In this document: positions 7,697 to 16,009 of the stretch, one piece after another
How the letters are laid out: every line of letters starts with the position of its first letter
How positions within the stretch are numbered: position 1 is the stretch's first letter
NCBI GenBank assembly: GCA_900544365.1
Contig: UQVF01000031.1
Location: forward strand, 1-22,211
Direction of reading: 5' to 3'
DNA length: 22,211 nt
Origin: an uncultured Veillonella sp.
GTDB lineage: Bacteria > Bacillota > Negativicutes > Veillonellales > Veillonellaceae
Translations under genes and position numbers: made by a program
The notes under the pieces: generated by a model
The model's database searches: none
What the model was told of the DNA's origin: nothing
Seen by the model: only the letters and a program-made list of their open reading frames with translations

Positions 7697-9049
7697 ATGG
7701 ATTATTCAGGTTCTCGTGTATTGGTATTAGGTGCTGGTCTTAGTGGTATTGGCGTAGCCCACACATTGGCTAAATTAGGCGCTACTGTAACGCTTAATGA
7801 TTATAAAAAAATTGATTTTGATCCAGCTGAAAGCCAGCGTTTGGCAGAAAATCATATAGAAGTAATTACAGGGCAACAAGATTTTGTGTTGCTTGATACG
7901 GCTACGAGAGTAGTTGTATCACCTGGTATTTCTTTAGAGATACCCATCATTCAAGAGGCAAAAAAAAGAAATATTCCTGTAGTAGGGGAAGTAGAAATTG
8001 CTTATGAAGTATCAAAAGCTCCTATTCTAGGTGTGACAGGTACAAATGGTAAAACCACAACGACTTCTTTGTTGGCAGAAGTATTGAAAGAAGCAAAATG
8101 GGATGTCTATGTAGGTGGCAATATTGGTTATTCTCTTAGCGAACAAGCCTTGGCAGTACCTGAAACGGGTGTATTAGTAGCTGAACTTTCATCCTACCAA
8201 TTGGAAAGCATCGATAAGTTCCGTACCAAAGGGGCTATCTTGCTCAATGTGACACCAGACCATTTATTGCGCCATAAAACGATGGAACGATATCAAGAAG
8301 CGAAAGAGAACATTTTCCGTAATCAAGAATTAGGGGATTGGACAGTATTAAACTTTGATTCTTCGATTGTGGCAGACATGGCCAAACGAGTAAAAGGACA
8401 TGTGTTAGGCATTAGTCAAGAACGACCTGTCACAGATGGAGCGTATTTTGAAAACAATACATGCTATGCAGTAATGCATGGTAAAGCAGTACCAGTGATT
8501 ACGACAAAAGATATCCATATTCCAGGGTCTCACAATATTGAAAATATTTTGAGTGTGATTGCCCTAACCTACGCATTGGGTGTGCCTGTAGAAGATATCT
8601 ATCAGGCTATTGCTAAGTTCCATGGTGTGGCACATCGTTTAGAACGGATTCGTACTCTAAATGGAGTTACATACTATAATGATTCTAAAGCAACCAATAC
8701 GGACTCTACTATTAAAGCTTTAGAGTCTTTTACTACACCTCTTGTATTGATCGCAGGTGGTAAGGATAAAATGACCGACTTAGAAGAAATGATGGAGTTA
8801 GTGAAAACCAATGTAAAAGAACTAATTCTAATTGGTGAAGCAGCACAACGTTTTGCTGAAGCTGCTGTAAAAGTGGGTGTACCACACATTCATCGTTGTG
8901 AATCTATGGAAGAAGCTGTATCCTTAAGTGCTCGTATTGCGGAAGAAGGGGATGTAGTATTATTATCTCCAGCATGTGCAAGTTTTGACTGGTATGCACG
9001 ATTTGAAGATAGAGGCGATCATTTCCGAAGATTAGTAGAACGATTGTAA
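7697..9049 (+). CDS. murD: MurD, UDP-MurNAc-L-alanine:D-glutamate ligase
   Basis: A 450-residue Mur ligase that adds D-glutamate to UDP-MurNAc-L-Ala. The N-terminal Rossmann-like motif VLGAGLSGIGVA is at about 10-21 and the P-loop GVTGTNGKTTTT at about 112-123 (lysine 119). NDSKATN and LSPACASFDWY mark the C-terminal half and are MurD signatures. ATG 7697 is preferred over the GTG at 7688 because TTAGGTGG precedes it. ftsW/spoVE, usually next, is missing; murG follows after 10 bases. Confidence 0.96.
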   Translation: MDYSGSRVLVLGAGLSGIGVAHTLAKLGATVTLNDYKKIDFDPAESQRLAENHIEVITGQQDFVLLDTATRVVVSPGISLEIPIIQEAKKRNIPVVGEVEIAYEVSKAPILGVTGTNGKTTTTSLLAEVLKEAKWDVYVGGNIGYSLSEQALAVPETGVLVAELSSYQLESIDKFRTKGAILLNVTPDHLLRHKTMERYQEAKENIFRNQELGDWTVLNFDSSIVADMAKRVKGHVLGISQERPVTDGAYFENNTCYAVMHGKAVPVITTKDIHIPGSHNIENILSVIALTYALGVPVEDIYQAIAKFHGVAHRLERIRTLNGVTYYNDSKATNTDSTIKALESFTTPLVLIAGGKDKMTDLEEMMELVKTNVKELILIGEAAQRFAEAAVKVGVPHIHRCESMEEAVSLSARIAEEGDVVLLSPACASFDWYARFEDRGDHFRRLVERL

Positions 9050-9059
9050 GGGGTCATAC

Positions 9060-10166
9060 ATGAATATCATGATTTCAGGTGGAGGTACTGGTGGTCACAT
9101 TTATCCAGCCCTCACGATTTATAAAACATTAGAAACAATGGTAAATGCTAACTTTCTCTATGTAGGGACTGAAAGAGGCCTTGAGTCACGGATTGTTCCT
9201 AAAGAAGGGATTCCATTTACTACATTACCTGTACAAGGATTGCAACGTAAATTGTCCTTAGATACATTGGTAACAGCAGGTAAAACACTGTCCTCCTTGT
9301 GGAAAGCCAATCAGTTAATCTCTGAGTTTAAGCCAGATATTGTTATTGGTACTGGTGGATATGTATGTGGTCCTCTGCTATTAGCGGCTGCTTTACGTGG
9401 GATTCCAACATTAATTCAAGAACAAAATGTGGTGCCAGGCATAACAAATAAAATTTTAAGCCGATTTGTGGATGTGGTGGCTGTGGGCTATGAAGAAGCA
9501 ATTCAACAGTTTCCAAAAGCAAAGCAAGTGGTGTATACAGGGAATCCTGTACGTCCCAATGTAGTTGCTGCAAATCGAGAAGAAGCTAGAGCTTACTTTG
9601 GATTACAAAATGATCAAACAGCTATCTTAGTGGCTGGCGGATCCCGTGGTGCACGAAGTATTAATACAGCGATGCAAGCCGTTCATGAACACTATAAAGG
9701 TAGAGAGGATATTAAAATTATCCATGCTACAGGTACGGATGAGTATAGCCGTGTTTGTGAATCATTAGGTATACAAGAAGGAGACGTTTATAGCCCAACA
9801 TCACATATTGTTCCCTATTTAGACAATATGGATATGGCCATGGCTGCATCAGATATGGCTATTTTCCGCTCGGGAGCCATAGGGCTGGCAGAATTGGCTG
9901 TACGTGGCATACCATCTATTTTAATTCCTTATCCGTATGCCGCTGCTGATCATCAAACCTTTAATGCGAAAGCTTTTGTAGAGGCTGGTGCTTCTACGAT
10001 GATAGTGGATAAAGAATTAGAGGGTACAAGATTACTACAAGCGGTCGATGTAATGTTAGAGGATCGGGGATGTCGCGAACGTATGGCACAAGCTACATTA
10101 CAATTAGGAAAGCCTCAGGCAGCTATAGAAATTGCTAAGTTGGCTATATCTATTAAAAAATTATAG
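9060..10166 (+). CDS. murG: MurG, lipid II-forming GlcNAc transferase
   Basis: A 368-residue GT-B glycosyltransferase that moves GlcNAc from UDP-GlcNAc to lipid I, giving lipid II, on the inner face of the cytoplasmic membrane. The glycine-rich motif SGGGTGGHIYPA (about 6-17) is diagnostic. GGSRGARSIN opens the C-terminal domain, and IFRSGAIGLAEL with PYPYAAADHQ(T)FNA forms the nucleotide-sugar site. ATG 9060 follows AAGGGGT, 10 bases after murD. Length is normal. Confidence 0.96.
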   Translation: MNIMISGGGTGGHIYPALTIYKTLETMVNANFLYVGTERGLESRIVPKEGIPFTTLPVQGLQRKLSLDTLVTAGKTLSSLWKANQLISEFKPDIVIGTGGYVCGPLLLAAALRGIPTLIQEQNVVPGITNKILSRFVDVVAVGYEEAIQQFPKAKQVVYTGNPVRPNVVAANREEARAYFGLQNDQTAILVAGGSRGARSINTAMQAVHEHYKGREDIKIIHATGTDEYSRVCESLGIQEGDVYSPTSHIVPYLDNMDMAMAASDMAIFRSGAIGLAELAVRGIPSILIPYPYAAADHQTFNAKAFVEAGASTMIVDKELEGTRLLQAVDVMLEDRGCRERMAQATLQLGKPQAAIEIAKLAISIKKL

Positions 10167-10180
10167 GAGGGAGTATCTCT

Positions 10181-11554
10181 ATGTTAGATACCTATAAACG
10201 TATACATTTAATCGGAATTGCTGGTTCTGGTATGCGTGCCATTGCGCATGTTTTGATTGAAAAAGGATTTATTGTCTCTGGTTCCGATATCCAAGAATCT
10301 GCTATTACAGAAAAGTTTAGAAATGCAGGGGCTACTATTTTTATGGGTCATGATGCTGCTCATGTAGAAGGCGTAGATGTAGTCATTCGCTCTACTGCCA
10401 TTCATGAGGATAACCCTGAAATTGTAGGGGCTAGAGAAAGAAATATTCCAATTTTACACCGTTCAGATGTGGTGAAGGCAGTGTTAGATGAAACGTATGG
10501 TATTGCTGTTGCTGGTGCACATGGTAAAACGACAACTACATCTATGATTGGACAAATTTTCATGGAAGCAAACCAAGATCCAACCATTATTATTGGCGGA
10601 GAAGTAGATTATTTAAATGGCAGTAGCCATGTAGGTAAAGGTAAATATAGTATTGCTGAAGCTGATGAAAGTGATGGGTCTTTCTTACATTTAAATCCTA
10701 AGCGTATCGTGATTACAAATATTGAAAATGACCATATGGACCATTATCGAACAGTGGAAAATTTATTACGGGCTTTTACAGAGTTTTCTATGAAATTACC
10801 AGAAGATGGTATTGCTGTAGTATGTGGCGATAATCCATCGATTCGACGTATTATGCCAGATATTAAGCGCACATGTATCACGTATGGTTTAGGGGCAGGT
10901 AATGAGTATCGCATTGACAACTTACGCATAGAACAAGGGATTACTACCTTTGAAGTAGTTCATAAAGATAGTGTACTAGGTACATTACGTTTAGCTGTAC
11001 CAGGTCAACATAATGCGTTGAATGCACTAGGGGCACTTGTGGTAGCATTAGGAGAAGGAATTTCCTTTGAAGTAGTTGCTCAAGCATTGCGTAAATTTAT
11101 TGGGGCGAAACGTCGATTTGAGACAAAAGGTCATGTAAAAGATGTTTGGGTGGTAGATGATTATGCTCATCATCCTACAGAAATTGCGGCTACTATTAAG
11201 GCGGCTAAATCTTTAGAAGATCATCGTGTAGTAATTTTATTCCAACCTCATCGATATAGTCGTACGAAACTGTTGCTCCGTGAATTTGGCACGGCCTTCA
11301 AAGAGGCAGACCTTGTGTTTATTACAGATATTTATAGTGCTGGTGAAAAGCCTGAGGCTGATATTGATGGTATGTCCATTCCATTGATGATTAAAGAATT
11401 GACAGGCGAAGAGGTTCACTATGTGGCAGATGTAAATTCATTGCCAGAAACTGTATTAGAATATATTGCACCTAATGATTTAGTTATCACTATGGGGGCA
11501 GGTAATATCAATCAATTTGGACCTAAACTGTTAGCTTTGTTGGAGGAAAAATAA
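10181..11554 (+). CDS. murC: MurC, UDP-MurNAc:L-alanine ligase
   Basis: A 457-residue Mur ligase that adds L-alanine to UDP-MurNAc, the first stem-peptide residue. The N-terminal motif HLIGIAGSGMRAIA (about 9-22) is the MurC version of the nucleotide-binding loop. The P-loop GAHGKTTTT lies at 112-120 (lysine 116). DDYAHHPTEI and LFQPHRYSRTK in the C-terminal domain are MurC-specific. The start ATG 10181 follows AGGAGGG. murB, which follows murC or murG in many clusters, is absent; ddl starts one base after the stop. Confidence 0.96.
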   Translation: MLDTYKRIHLIGIAGSGMRAIAHVLIEKGFIVSGSDIQESAITEKFRNAGATIFMGHDAAHVEGVDVVIRSTAIHEDNPEIVGARERNIPILHRSDVVKAVLDETYGIAVAGAHGKTTTTSMIGQIFMEANQDPTIIIGGEVDYLNGSSHVGKGKYSIAEADESDGSFLHLNPKRIVITNIENDHMDHYRTVENLLRAFTEFSMKLPEDGIAVVCGDNPSIRRIMPDIKRTCITYGLGAGNEYRIDNLRIEQGITTFEVVHKDSVLGTLRLAVPGQHNALNALGALVVALGEGISFEVVAQALRKFIGAKRRFETKGHVKDVWVVDDYAHHPTEIAATIKAAKSLEDHRVVILFQPHRYSRTKLLLREFGTAFKEADLVFITDIYSAGEKPEADIDGMSIPLMIKELTGEEVHYVADVNSLPETVLEYIAPNDLVITMGAGNINQFGPKLLALLEEK

Positions 11555-11555
11555 A

Positions 11556-12488
11556 GTGAAGGATAAACGTATTATTGTCCTCATGGGAGGACCATCAAAA
11601 GAGGCTGATGTATCTAGAAGAACGGCGGCAGCTATTGCAGAAGCATTACAAAGTAAAGGCTATGCAGCTACAACGTTAGAATGTAATCCTAGTACAGTAG
11701 TACGAGATTTACAAGAGTTGCAATGTGATATTGTATTTAATGCGATCCATGGTAAATATGGTGAAGATGGAGCTTTACAAGGGGCTCTTGAAATGGCAGG
11801 TATTCCCTATACAGGCTCCGGTGTTATGGCTCATGCAGTAGGTATGAATAAAAAGATGAGCAAACATGTATTTTTAGGGGCTCAAATTCCTACAGCAAAT
11901 TCAAAATCCTACGATAGCCAATTAGAATCTGTGGGAGCAATTCTAGAGGATATTCATGCTAATTTCAAAGTGCCATTTGTTGTGAAGGCAGCTAGTCAAG
12001 GATCTAGTATTGGTGTCGCTATTATTAAAGATGCAGCAACTGTTGATGCAGAAGTGAAACAAGTATTAGATATCGACCATGTCATCGTAGTAGAAGAATT
12101 TGTAGATGGTCGGGAATTTACTGTGTCTGTATTAGATGGGAAAGCTTTGCCAGTGATTGAAATTCGACCACATTCAGGGGAATATGATTATGCCTCTAAA
12201 TACACAACAGGTGCTACTGATTATTTGGTGCCAGCACCGGTTACAGAGGCACAAGCTAAAACTATGCAACGTATTGGCGAATCTGTTTATCAACAAATGC
12301 AATGTGCAGGTGTAATCCGTGTGGATATTATGATGAATAGTACAGATGATATGTTTGTATTGGAATATAATACGGTACCTGGTATGACTGCTACCTCTTT
12401 GGTACCGAAAGCTGCAAGGGCTGTGGGTATTGAATTTCCTGAATTATGTGAACAAATTCTTAAATCTGCTGGATTGCATAAATTTTAG
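11556..12488 (+). CDS. ddl: Ddl, D-alanine-D-alanine ligase
   Basis: A 310-residue ATP-grasp ligase producing the D-Ala-D-Ala dipeptide used by MurF. The opening motif GGPSKEADVSRRTA is a variant of the usual GGxSxExxVS. HGKYGEDGALQG (about 65-76), VKAASQGSSIGV (143-154) and EYNTVPGMTATSLVPK (from about 260) follow in order. Tyrosines in GEYDYASKY fit a D-Ala-D-Ala rather than D-Ala-D-lactate enzyme, though this is not decisive. The start codon is GTG at 11556, one base after the murC stop, with TGGAGGA (11541-11547) inside murC. No nearer ATG fits. Confidence 0.94.
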   Translation: MKDKRIIVLMGGPSKEADVSRRTAAAIAEALQSKGYAATTLECNPSTVVRDLQELQCDIVFNAIHGKYGEDGALQGALEMAGIPYTGSGVMAHAVGMNKKMSKHVFLGAQIPTANSKSYDSQLESVGAILEDIHANFKVPFVVKAASQGSSIGVAIIKDAATVDAEVKQVLDIDHVIVVEEFVDGREFTVSVLDGKALPVIEIRPHSGEYDYASKYTTGATDYLVPAPVTEAQAKTMQRIGESVYQQMQCAGVIRVDIMMNSTDDMFVLEYNTVPGMTATSLVPKAARAVGIEFPELCEQILKSAGLHKF

Positions 12489-12496
12489 GGGTGATT

Positions 12497-13363
12497 ATGA
12501 AGTCGAATGGGTTTCAAAGGCAGGAGAAACAGAGTTTTTCTCCATTTGAGGAACAGCCAAGGAATGAAAGAGTAATGCATCCTGTAGAAGATGGCTGGGA
12601 AGTTGTGACCATAGATACACCAGAAGGACCTAAACGTGTACGGCGTAGACGAAAGTCAAAGCTACGTAAACAATCAAAGCCGGCAGTCTGGAAAGTAGTT
12701 GTAGGTGCATGCATCTTAATCGGTCTCTTTACATTACCTCTGCCAATTGGTCAAATTCAGGTGACCGGTACCAGTCAATTAACTTCAGAAGATGTTGTGA
12801 ATATTGGTGATTTAGGGTATCCAGTCAATATTCTGAGGGTTAGAACAGGTGCGCTAGAAGAACGCTTACAAAAAGATATACGTGTTGATACGGCTCATGT
12901 ATCCTATGCATTGCCACTTACTTTGCAGGTGGATGTGAAAGAGCGGAAAGCTATGGTGGTGGTTCCTGCCCAATTTGGGTTTGTTTCCTTGGATCGACAG
13001 GGGATGGTCATTGCAAGTAGTGCGACTATTCCAGATACAACAGTTCCTATTATTTCTGGAGTGCGATTAGGAAATGCATTATTAGGGGATACTATTGAAG
13101 CAGAAGGGATTCGTGGAGCTATTTCTTTCATGGGAGCTTTCACAGAAGAGAAAAGGAAGCAAATCGGTGAAATTAATGTAGGTGATAGTGAAAAGATGAT
13201 TGCCTATACAGTGGAAGGGTTACCAATTCATATTGGAGATCGAAACAATTTAGAAGAAAAGGCAAAAATAACAACAGACATGTTAGTGGATATAGCACAG
13301 CGTAATGTATCCGCTGAGTTTATTGATGTTAATATTAAATCTCCATTTATTAAAGCTCAATAA
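12497..13363 (+). CDS. ftsQ: FtsQ/DivIB-like cell division protein
   Basis: A 288-residue bitopic protein. The cytoplasmic N-terminus of about 60 residues ends in a strongly basic stretch (R-R-R-R-K-S-K-L-R-K at about 49-58). One membrane helix (about 63-82) is followed by a POTRA-like domain (about 85-155) starting IQVTGTSQLTSEDV, then the FtsQ/DivIB beta domain. It would hold the FtsL-DivIC pair in the divisome. ATG 12497 or GTG 12491 could start it; both share AGGGGTG, and ATG is chosen. It is the last gene before the separate ftsZ promoter. ftsA, often next, is missing. Confidence 0.88.
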   Translation: MKSNGFQRQEKQSFSPFEEQPRNERVMHPVEDGWEVVTIDTPEGPKRVRRRRKSKLRKQSKPAVWKVVVGACILIGLFTLPLPIGQIQVTGTSQLTSEDVVNIGDLGYPVNILRVRTGALEERLQKDIRVDTAHVSYALPLTLQVDVKERKAMVVVPAQFGFVSLDRQGMVIASSATIPDTTVPIISGVRLGNALLGDTIEAEGIRGAISFMGAFTEEKRKQIGEINVGDSEKMIAYTVEGLPIHIGDRNNLEEKAKITTDMLVDIAQRNVSAEFIDVNIKSPFIKAQ

Positions 13364-13407
13364 GAATTGCATAAATAGAAAAAAATGAAGTCAATCTATG
13401 GCTTTCA

Positions 13408-13436
13408 TTGAAAAAAAATAAAATATATTGTAAAAT
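13408..13436 (+). promoter_or_regulatory. Promoter of ftsZ
   Basis: -35 TTGAAA (13408-13413, 5 of 6), a 17-base spacer and -10 TAAAAT (13431-13436, 5 of 6) lie in the 166-base gap after ftsQ. Transcription would start near 13443, leaving a leader of about 87 bases. No terminator is seen between ftsQ and this site, so read-through from the dcw operon would add to ftsZ expression. Confidence 0.6.
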
Positions 13437-13529
13437 AAAAGCAAATTATAAATGATAAGATAAACTAGGAGTATAGTGTCATTGTAATAATATGTGAAAT
13501 ATATCTCTAGTAAAGAGGAGGAGCATTCG

Positions 13530-14546
13530 ATGTCAGAGTTTGCAAAAATTAAAGTTATTGGTGTTGGTGGCGGCGGCGGAAATGCCGTATCTCGTATGAT
13601 TGGCAGCGACTTGGAAAATGTTGATTTCCTAGTGGCTAATACAGAAACACAAGCCTTAGATGGTACTAATGTACCTGTTCGTATCCAAATTGGTGAGAAA
13701 GCTACTAAAGGCTTAGGCGCTGGTGCTAATCCAGAAGTGGGACGTGAAGCAGCTGAAGAAAGTCGTGAAGACATTCTAAAAGCATTGCAAGGCGCTGATA
13801 TGGTGTTTGTAACTGCTGGTATGGGTGGTGGCACTGGTACTGGTGCAGCTCCTGTAGTAGCAGAATGTGCTCGTGAAGCTGGTGCATTAACAGTAGGTGT
13901 TGTAACAAAACCATTTGGCTTTGAAGGTAAAAAACGTAAAGAACAAGCAGAACGTGGTATTGAAGCATTAACTGGTAAAGTAGATACAATTATTACAATT
14001 CCAAATGATCGTTTGTTGGGTATCATTGATCGTAAAACTTCCTTGAAAGATGCTTTCTTAACAGCTGATGAAGTGCTGCGTCAAGGTATCAAAGGTATTT
14101 CTGACTTAATTACAAAACCAGGTCTAATCAATCTTGACTTTGCTGATGTAAAAACTATCATGACGAACCAAGGTGAGGCATTGATGGGTATTGGTGTAGG
14201 TGAAGGTGAAAACCGCGCTGTAGATGCTGCAAAACAAGCAATTAATAGCCCATTGTTGGAAACATCTATTGATGGTGCGAAAGGTATCTTGTTAAATATT
14301 ACTGGTAGCGAAGAATTAAGTTTATTTGAAATTAATGAAGCAGCAGAAATCATTTCTGAAGCAGCCGATCCAGAAGCAAATATTATTTTTGGTTCTGTTA
14401 TCGATGAAAATGTTGGTGATAAAGTATTCATCACCGTTGTTGCTACTGGTTTTGGTGATCAAGGTTCTTCTAACGGTTTTGCTCGTAAAAGCCCATTTGG
14501 TGCTACAGGTAACTCCCCAGAAGTACCAGCGTTTATGAAACGATAA
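13530..14546 (+). CDS. ftsZ: FtsZ, tubulin-like division GTPase
   Basis: A 338-residue tubulin homologue that polymerises into the Z-ring at the division site. GVGGGGGNAVSRMI is at 11-24, the tubulin signature GGGTGTG at 99-105, and the T7 catalytic loop NLDFADV at about 211-217. The globular part ends near 320. A linker of only about ten residues leads to the C-terminal peptide PEVPAFMKR, the site that binds membrane tethers such as FtsA or SepF. ATG 13530 follows GAGGAGGAG; the in-frame ATG at 13494 lacks support. An outer-membrane protein gene follows 23 bases later. Confidence 0.97.
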   Translation: MSEFAKIKVIGVGGGGGNAVSRMIGSDLENVDFLVANTETQALDGTNVPVRIQIGEKATKGLGAGANPEVGREAAEESREDILKALQGADMVFVTAGMGGGTGTGAAPVVAECAREAGALTVGVVTKPFGFEGKKRKEQAERGIEALTGKVDTIITIPNDRLLGIIDRKTSLKDAFLTADEVLRQGIKGISDLITKPGLINLDFADVKTIMTNQGEALMGIGVGEGENRAVDAAKQAINSPLLETSIDGAKGILLNITGSEELSLFEINEAAEIISEAADPEANIIFGSVIDENVGDKVFITVVATGFGDQGSSNGFARKSPFGATGNSPEVPAFMKR

Positions 14547-14569
14547 GACTCACGTATAAGGAGGATATT

Positions 14570-15145
14570 ATGAAGAAAATCATAGTAGCCACAGCGGTAT
14601 TAGCTGCCTTTAGTGCTTCTACATTCGCAGCTGCTGTTCCTGTAACAACTATTAATGCAGGTCAAACAAAAGTAACAGCCGAATATTCTTTATCTAAAAA
14701 AATAGCACAAGATACAAAACGTAAAGATGGTTTTGGTGTATCTGTACAACAAGGTGTATCAGATAATTTAGCTGCACAATATTCTTTTAATAAAGTGCAT
14801 CGTGCAGGAACAGATATTAAAGATCACCAATTAGCAGGTGCTTATGCAGTACATCCTAATATTAATGTATATGGTGCTGGTACGTATGTAGATATGGGGC
14901 CTAAACAAAATGGATTTGGGTATCAAGCTGGTGTCATCGGACATACGCAATTAGCTGATAAAATCGAAGGCTTTGCCAAAGTAGGATTCGGTAACGATAT
15001 TAAAGGAACATATCAAGTAGGAGCTTCCTATGGGTTACGACCAGATATTGATCTAAATGTATATTATCAATATGATCAATATAATATGAACCAAAATAAA
15101 ACAGATGTGAAAGGGTTGCATGCGGGTGTAGGTTATTCTTTCTAG
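14570..15145 (+). CDS. Small predicted outer-membrane beta-barrel protein
   Basis: A 191-residue protein with a clear Sec signal peptide (lysines at 2-3, hydrophobic core 4-15, likely cut after STFA or the next alanines near 20-22). The rest has alternating polar and hydrophobic stretches rich in glycine and aromatic residues, for example VTAEYSLSKK, LAAQYSFNK, INVYGAGTYV, IDLNVYYQYDQY. It ends in HAGVGYSF, and a terminal phenylalanine is the usual BAM recognition signal. This suits a small barrel of about eight strands. AAGGAGG precedes ATG 14570, and the gene lies 23 bases behind ftsZ with a terminator after it, so the two are probably co-transcribed. The exact family was not recognised. 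Confidence 0.75.
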   Translation: MKKIIVATAVLAAFSASTFAAAVPVTTINAGQTKVTAEYSLSKKIAQDTKRKDGFGVSVQQGVSDNLAAQYSFNKVHRAGTDIKDHQLAGAYAVHPNINVYGAGTYVDMGPKQNGFGYQAGVIGHTQLADKIEGFAKVGFGNDIKGTYQVGASYGLRPDIDLNVYYQYDQYNMNQNKTDVKGLHAGVGYSF

Positions 15146-15185
15146 TTTGAAAGTAGTCTATCTGTTGTAATAAAAACATCATATG

Positions 15186-15229
15186 AGGACTGTAATATAA
15201 GAGATACAACTCTATGTTACAGTCCTTTT
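15186..15229 (+). terminator. Terminator of the ftsZ-OMP unit
   Basis: AGGACTGTAA (15186-15195) pairs perfectly with TTACAGTCCT (15217-15226). An inner GAG/CTC helix is possible in the loop. TTTTGATTT overlaps and follows the 3' arm. It closes the transcription unit ahead of the biotin operon promoter. Confidence 0.75.
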
Positions 15230-15268
15230 GATTTCTTAGTGTGATAAATATGAGCAATCAATCATTAT

Positions 15269-15302
15269 ATGTAAACAATTAATTTGAAAAATGGGTTGAC
15301 TA
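15269..15302 (+). promoter_or_regulatory. Candidate BirA (biotin repressor) operator
   Basis: ATGTAAACA (15269-15277) and GGTTGACTA (15294-15302) are inverted half-sites, each matching 7 of 9 positions of the known BirA consensus TTGTAAACC-N14-16-GGTTTACAA, with a spacer of 16. The right half covers the -35 box of the operon promoter, so bound BirA-biotinyl-AMP would shut the operon off. The biotin transporter gene bioY is the second gene of that operon, which supports the call. No birA gene lies in the window. Confidence 0.5.
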
Positions 15303-15325
15303 TATACAGTTTGATTAATTATAAT
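15296..15325 (+). promoter_or_regulatory. Promoter of the hotdog-bioY operon
   Basis: -35 TTGACT (15296-15301, 5 of 6), an 18-base spacer and a perfect -10 TATAAT (15320-15325). Transcription should start near 15332, about 70 bases before the first gene. TGTAA occurs four times at 15331, 15341, 15352 and 15360, right over and after the start point. Confidence 0.75.
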
Positions 15326-15400
15326 AAGGGTGTAACAGAATGTAAGAATCATGTAAGCTTGTAAGATCCAGTATAACCCATACCATGGGGAGGAGGCACT

Positions 15401-16009
15401 ATGCATACACTATGTAAGGGCTTGACAAGTGTAAGGGAAATTCCTAATACCGTGATTGTGCGCAACGTACAATTTAAACGAACTACAAGATCACCACAGT
15501 TACAAATTAACTATACCCCAAGAAAGCAGGAGCATATAGTGACTGTTTGTAATTCAAAAGGCACACTAGTGTCCACGATGTTAGAACGGTTTGATTCGGT
15601 AGAGGATCACCACGATGAAATTTCATTGGGGGAAATGCCAAAGGTTTGGCCATGTGAATTGAAAGACAGAACAAGAACAAAGTTTATATTTACACCTGAA
15701 TCAATTCTTGAGTTTGTTGATGCCATTCAAGATAATAACCCAATCTACCGGGAAGAAATTCCTGTAGTTCCAGAATTAATGGTTTTATCTCATATGGCGC
15801 ATCATGTATTAGATGATACAATGTTACTTCAATTAGATATTACATTTTCTGCGCCATTCTATGGTGGAGATATTATTTCTGCAGAGAAACTTATGATCCA
15901 TTCTGAAAAACATACGCAAATTGGTGAGTGCGAATTAGTTGGTACTCATGGTGGACGTGCTCGTTGTAAATGGATTTATGAAGAGGAGTTAGTGAATGTT
16001 AAAGACTAG
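15401..16009 (+). CDS. MaoC-like hotdog-fold protein with altered active site
   Basis: A 202-residue protein. The C-terminal half (about 96-190) resembles MaoC-type (R)-hydratases/dehydratases: FVDAIQDNNPIY at 105-116 aligns with the family motif GDxNPIH, VVPELMVLSHMA follows, and FSAPFYGGDII (149-159) matches the conserved FxxPVxxGDxI strand. The catalytic aspartate (D111) is kept, but the catalytic histidine is tyrosine 116 and the preceding glycine is glutamine. The first 95 residues are not recognised and show no helix-turn-helix. ATG 15401 follows GGGGAGGAGG. The gene overlaps bioY by 14 bases and shares its promoter and BirA-like operator, pointing to a role linked to biotin or acyl-chain metabolism. 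It may bind acyl-CoA or acyl-ACP without hydrating it. The fold call is fairly firm; the function is unknown. Confidence 0.6.
   Translation: MHTLCKGLTSVREIPNTVIVRNVQFKRTTRSPQLQINYTPRKQEHIVTVCNSKGTLVSTMLERFDSVEDHHDEISLGEMPKVWPCELKDRTRTKFIFTPESILEFVDAIQDNNPIYREEIPVVPELMVLSHMAHHVLDDTMLLQLDITFSAPFYGGDIISAEKLMIHSEKHTQIGECELVGTHGGRARCKWIYEEELVNVKD

Noticed and set aside
13384..13420. Possible terminator between ftsQ and ftsZ
   Set aside because: The inverted repeat is weak and followed by A residues on the plus strand. Only the minus strand would have a T-run, and no minus-strand gene is there.
13391..14026. A 211-codon open frame on the minus strand over ftsZ
   Set aside because: It is antisense to the conserved FtsZ N-terminus, has low-complexity proline/serine-rich content and no ribosome binding site. 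It is a codon-bias shadow.
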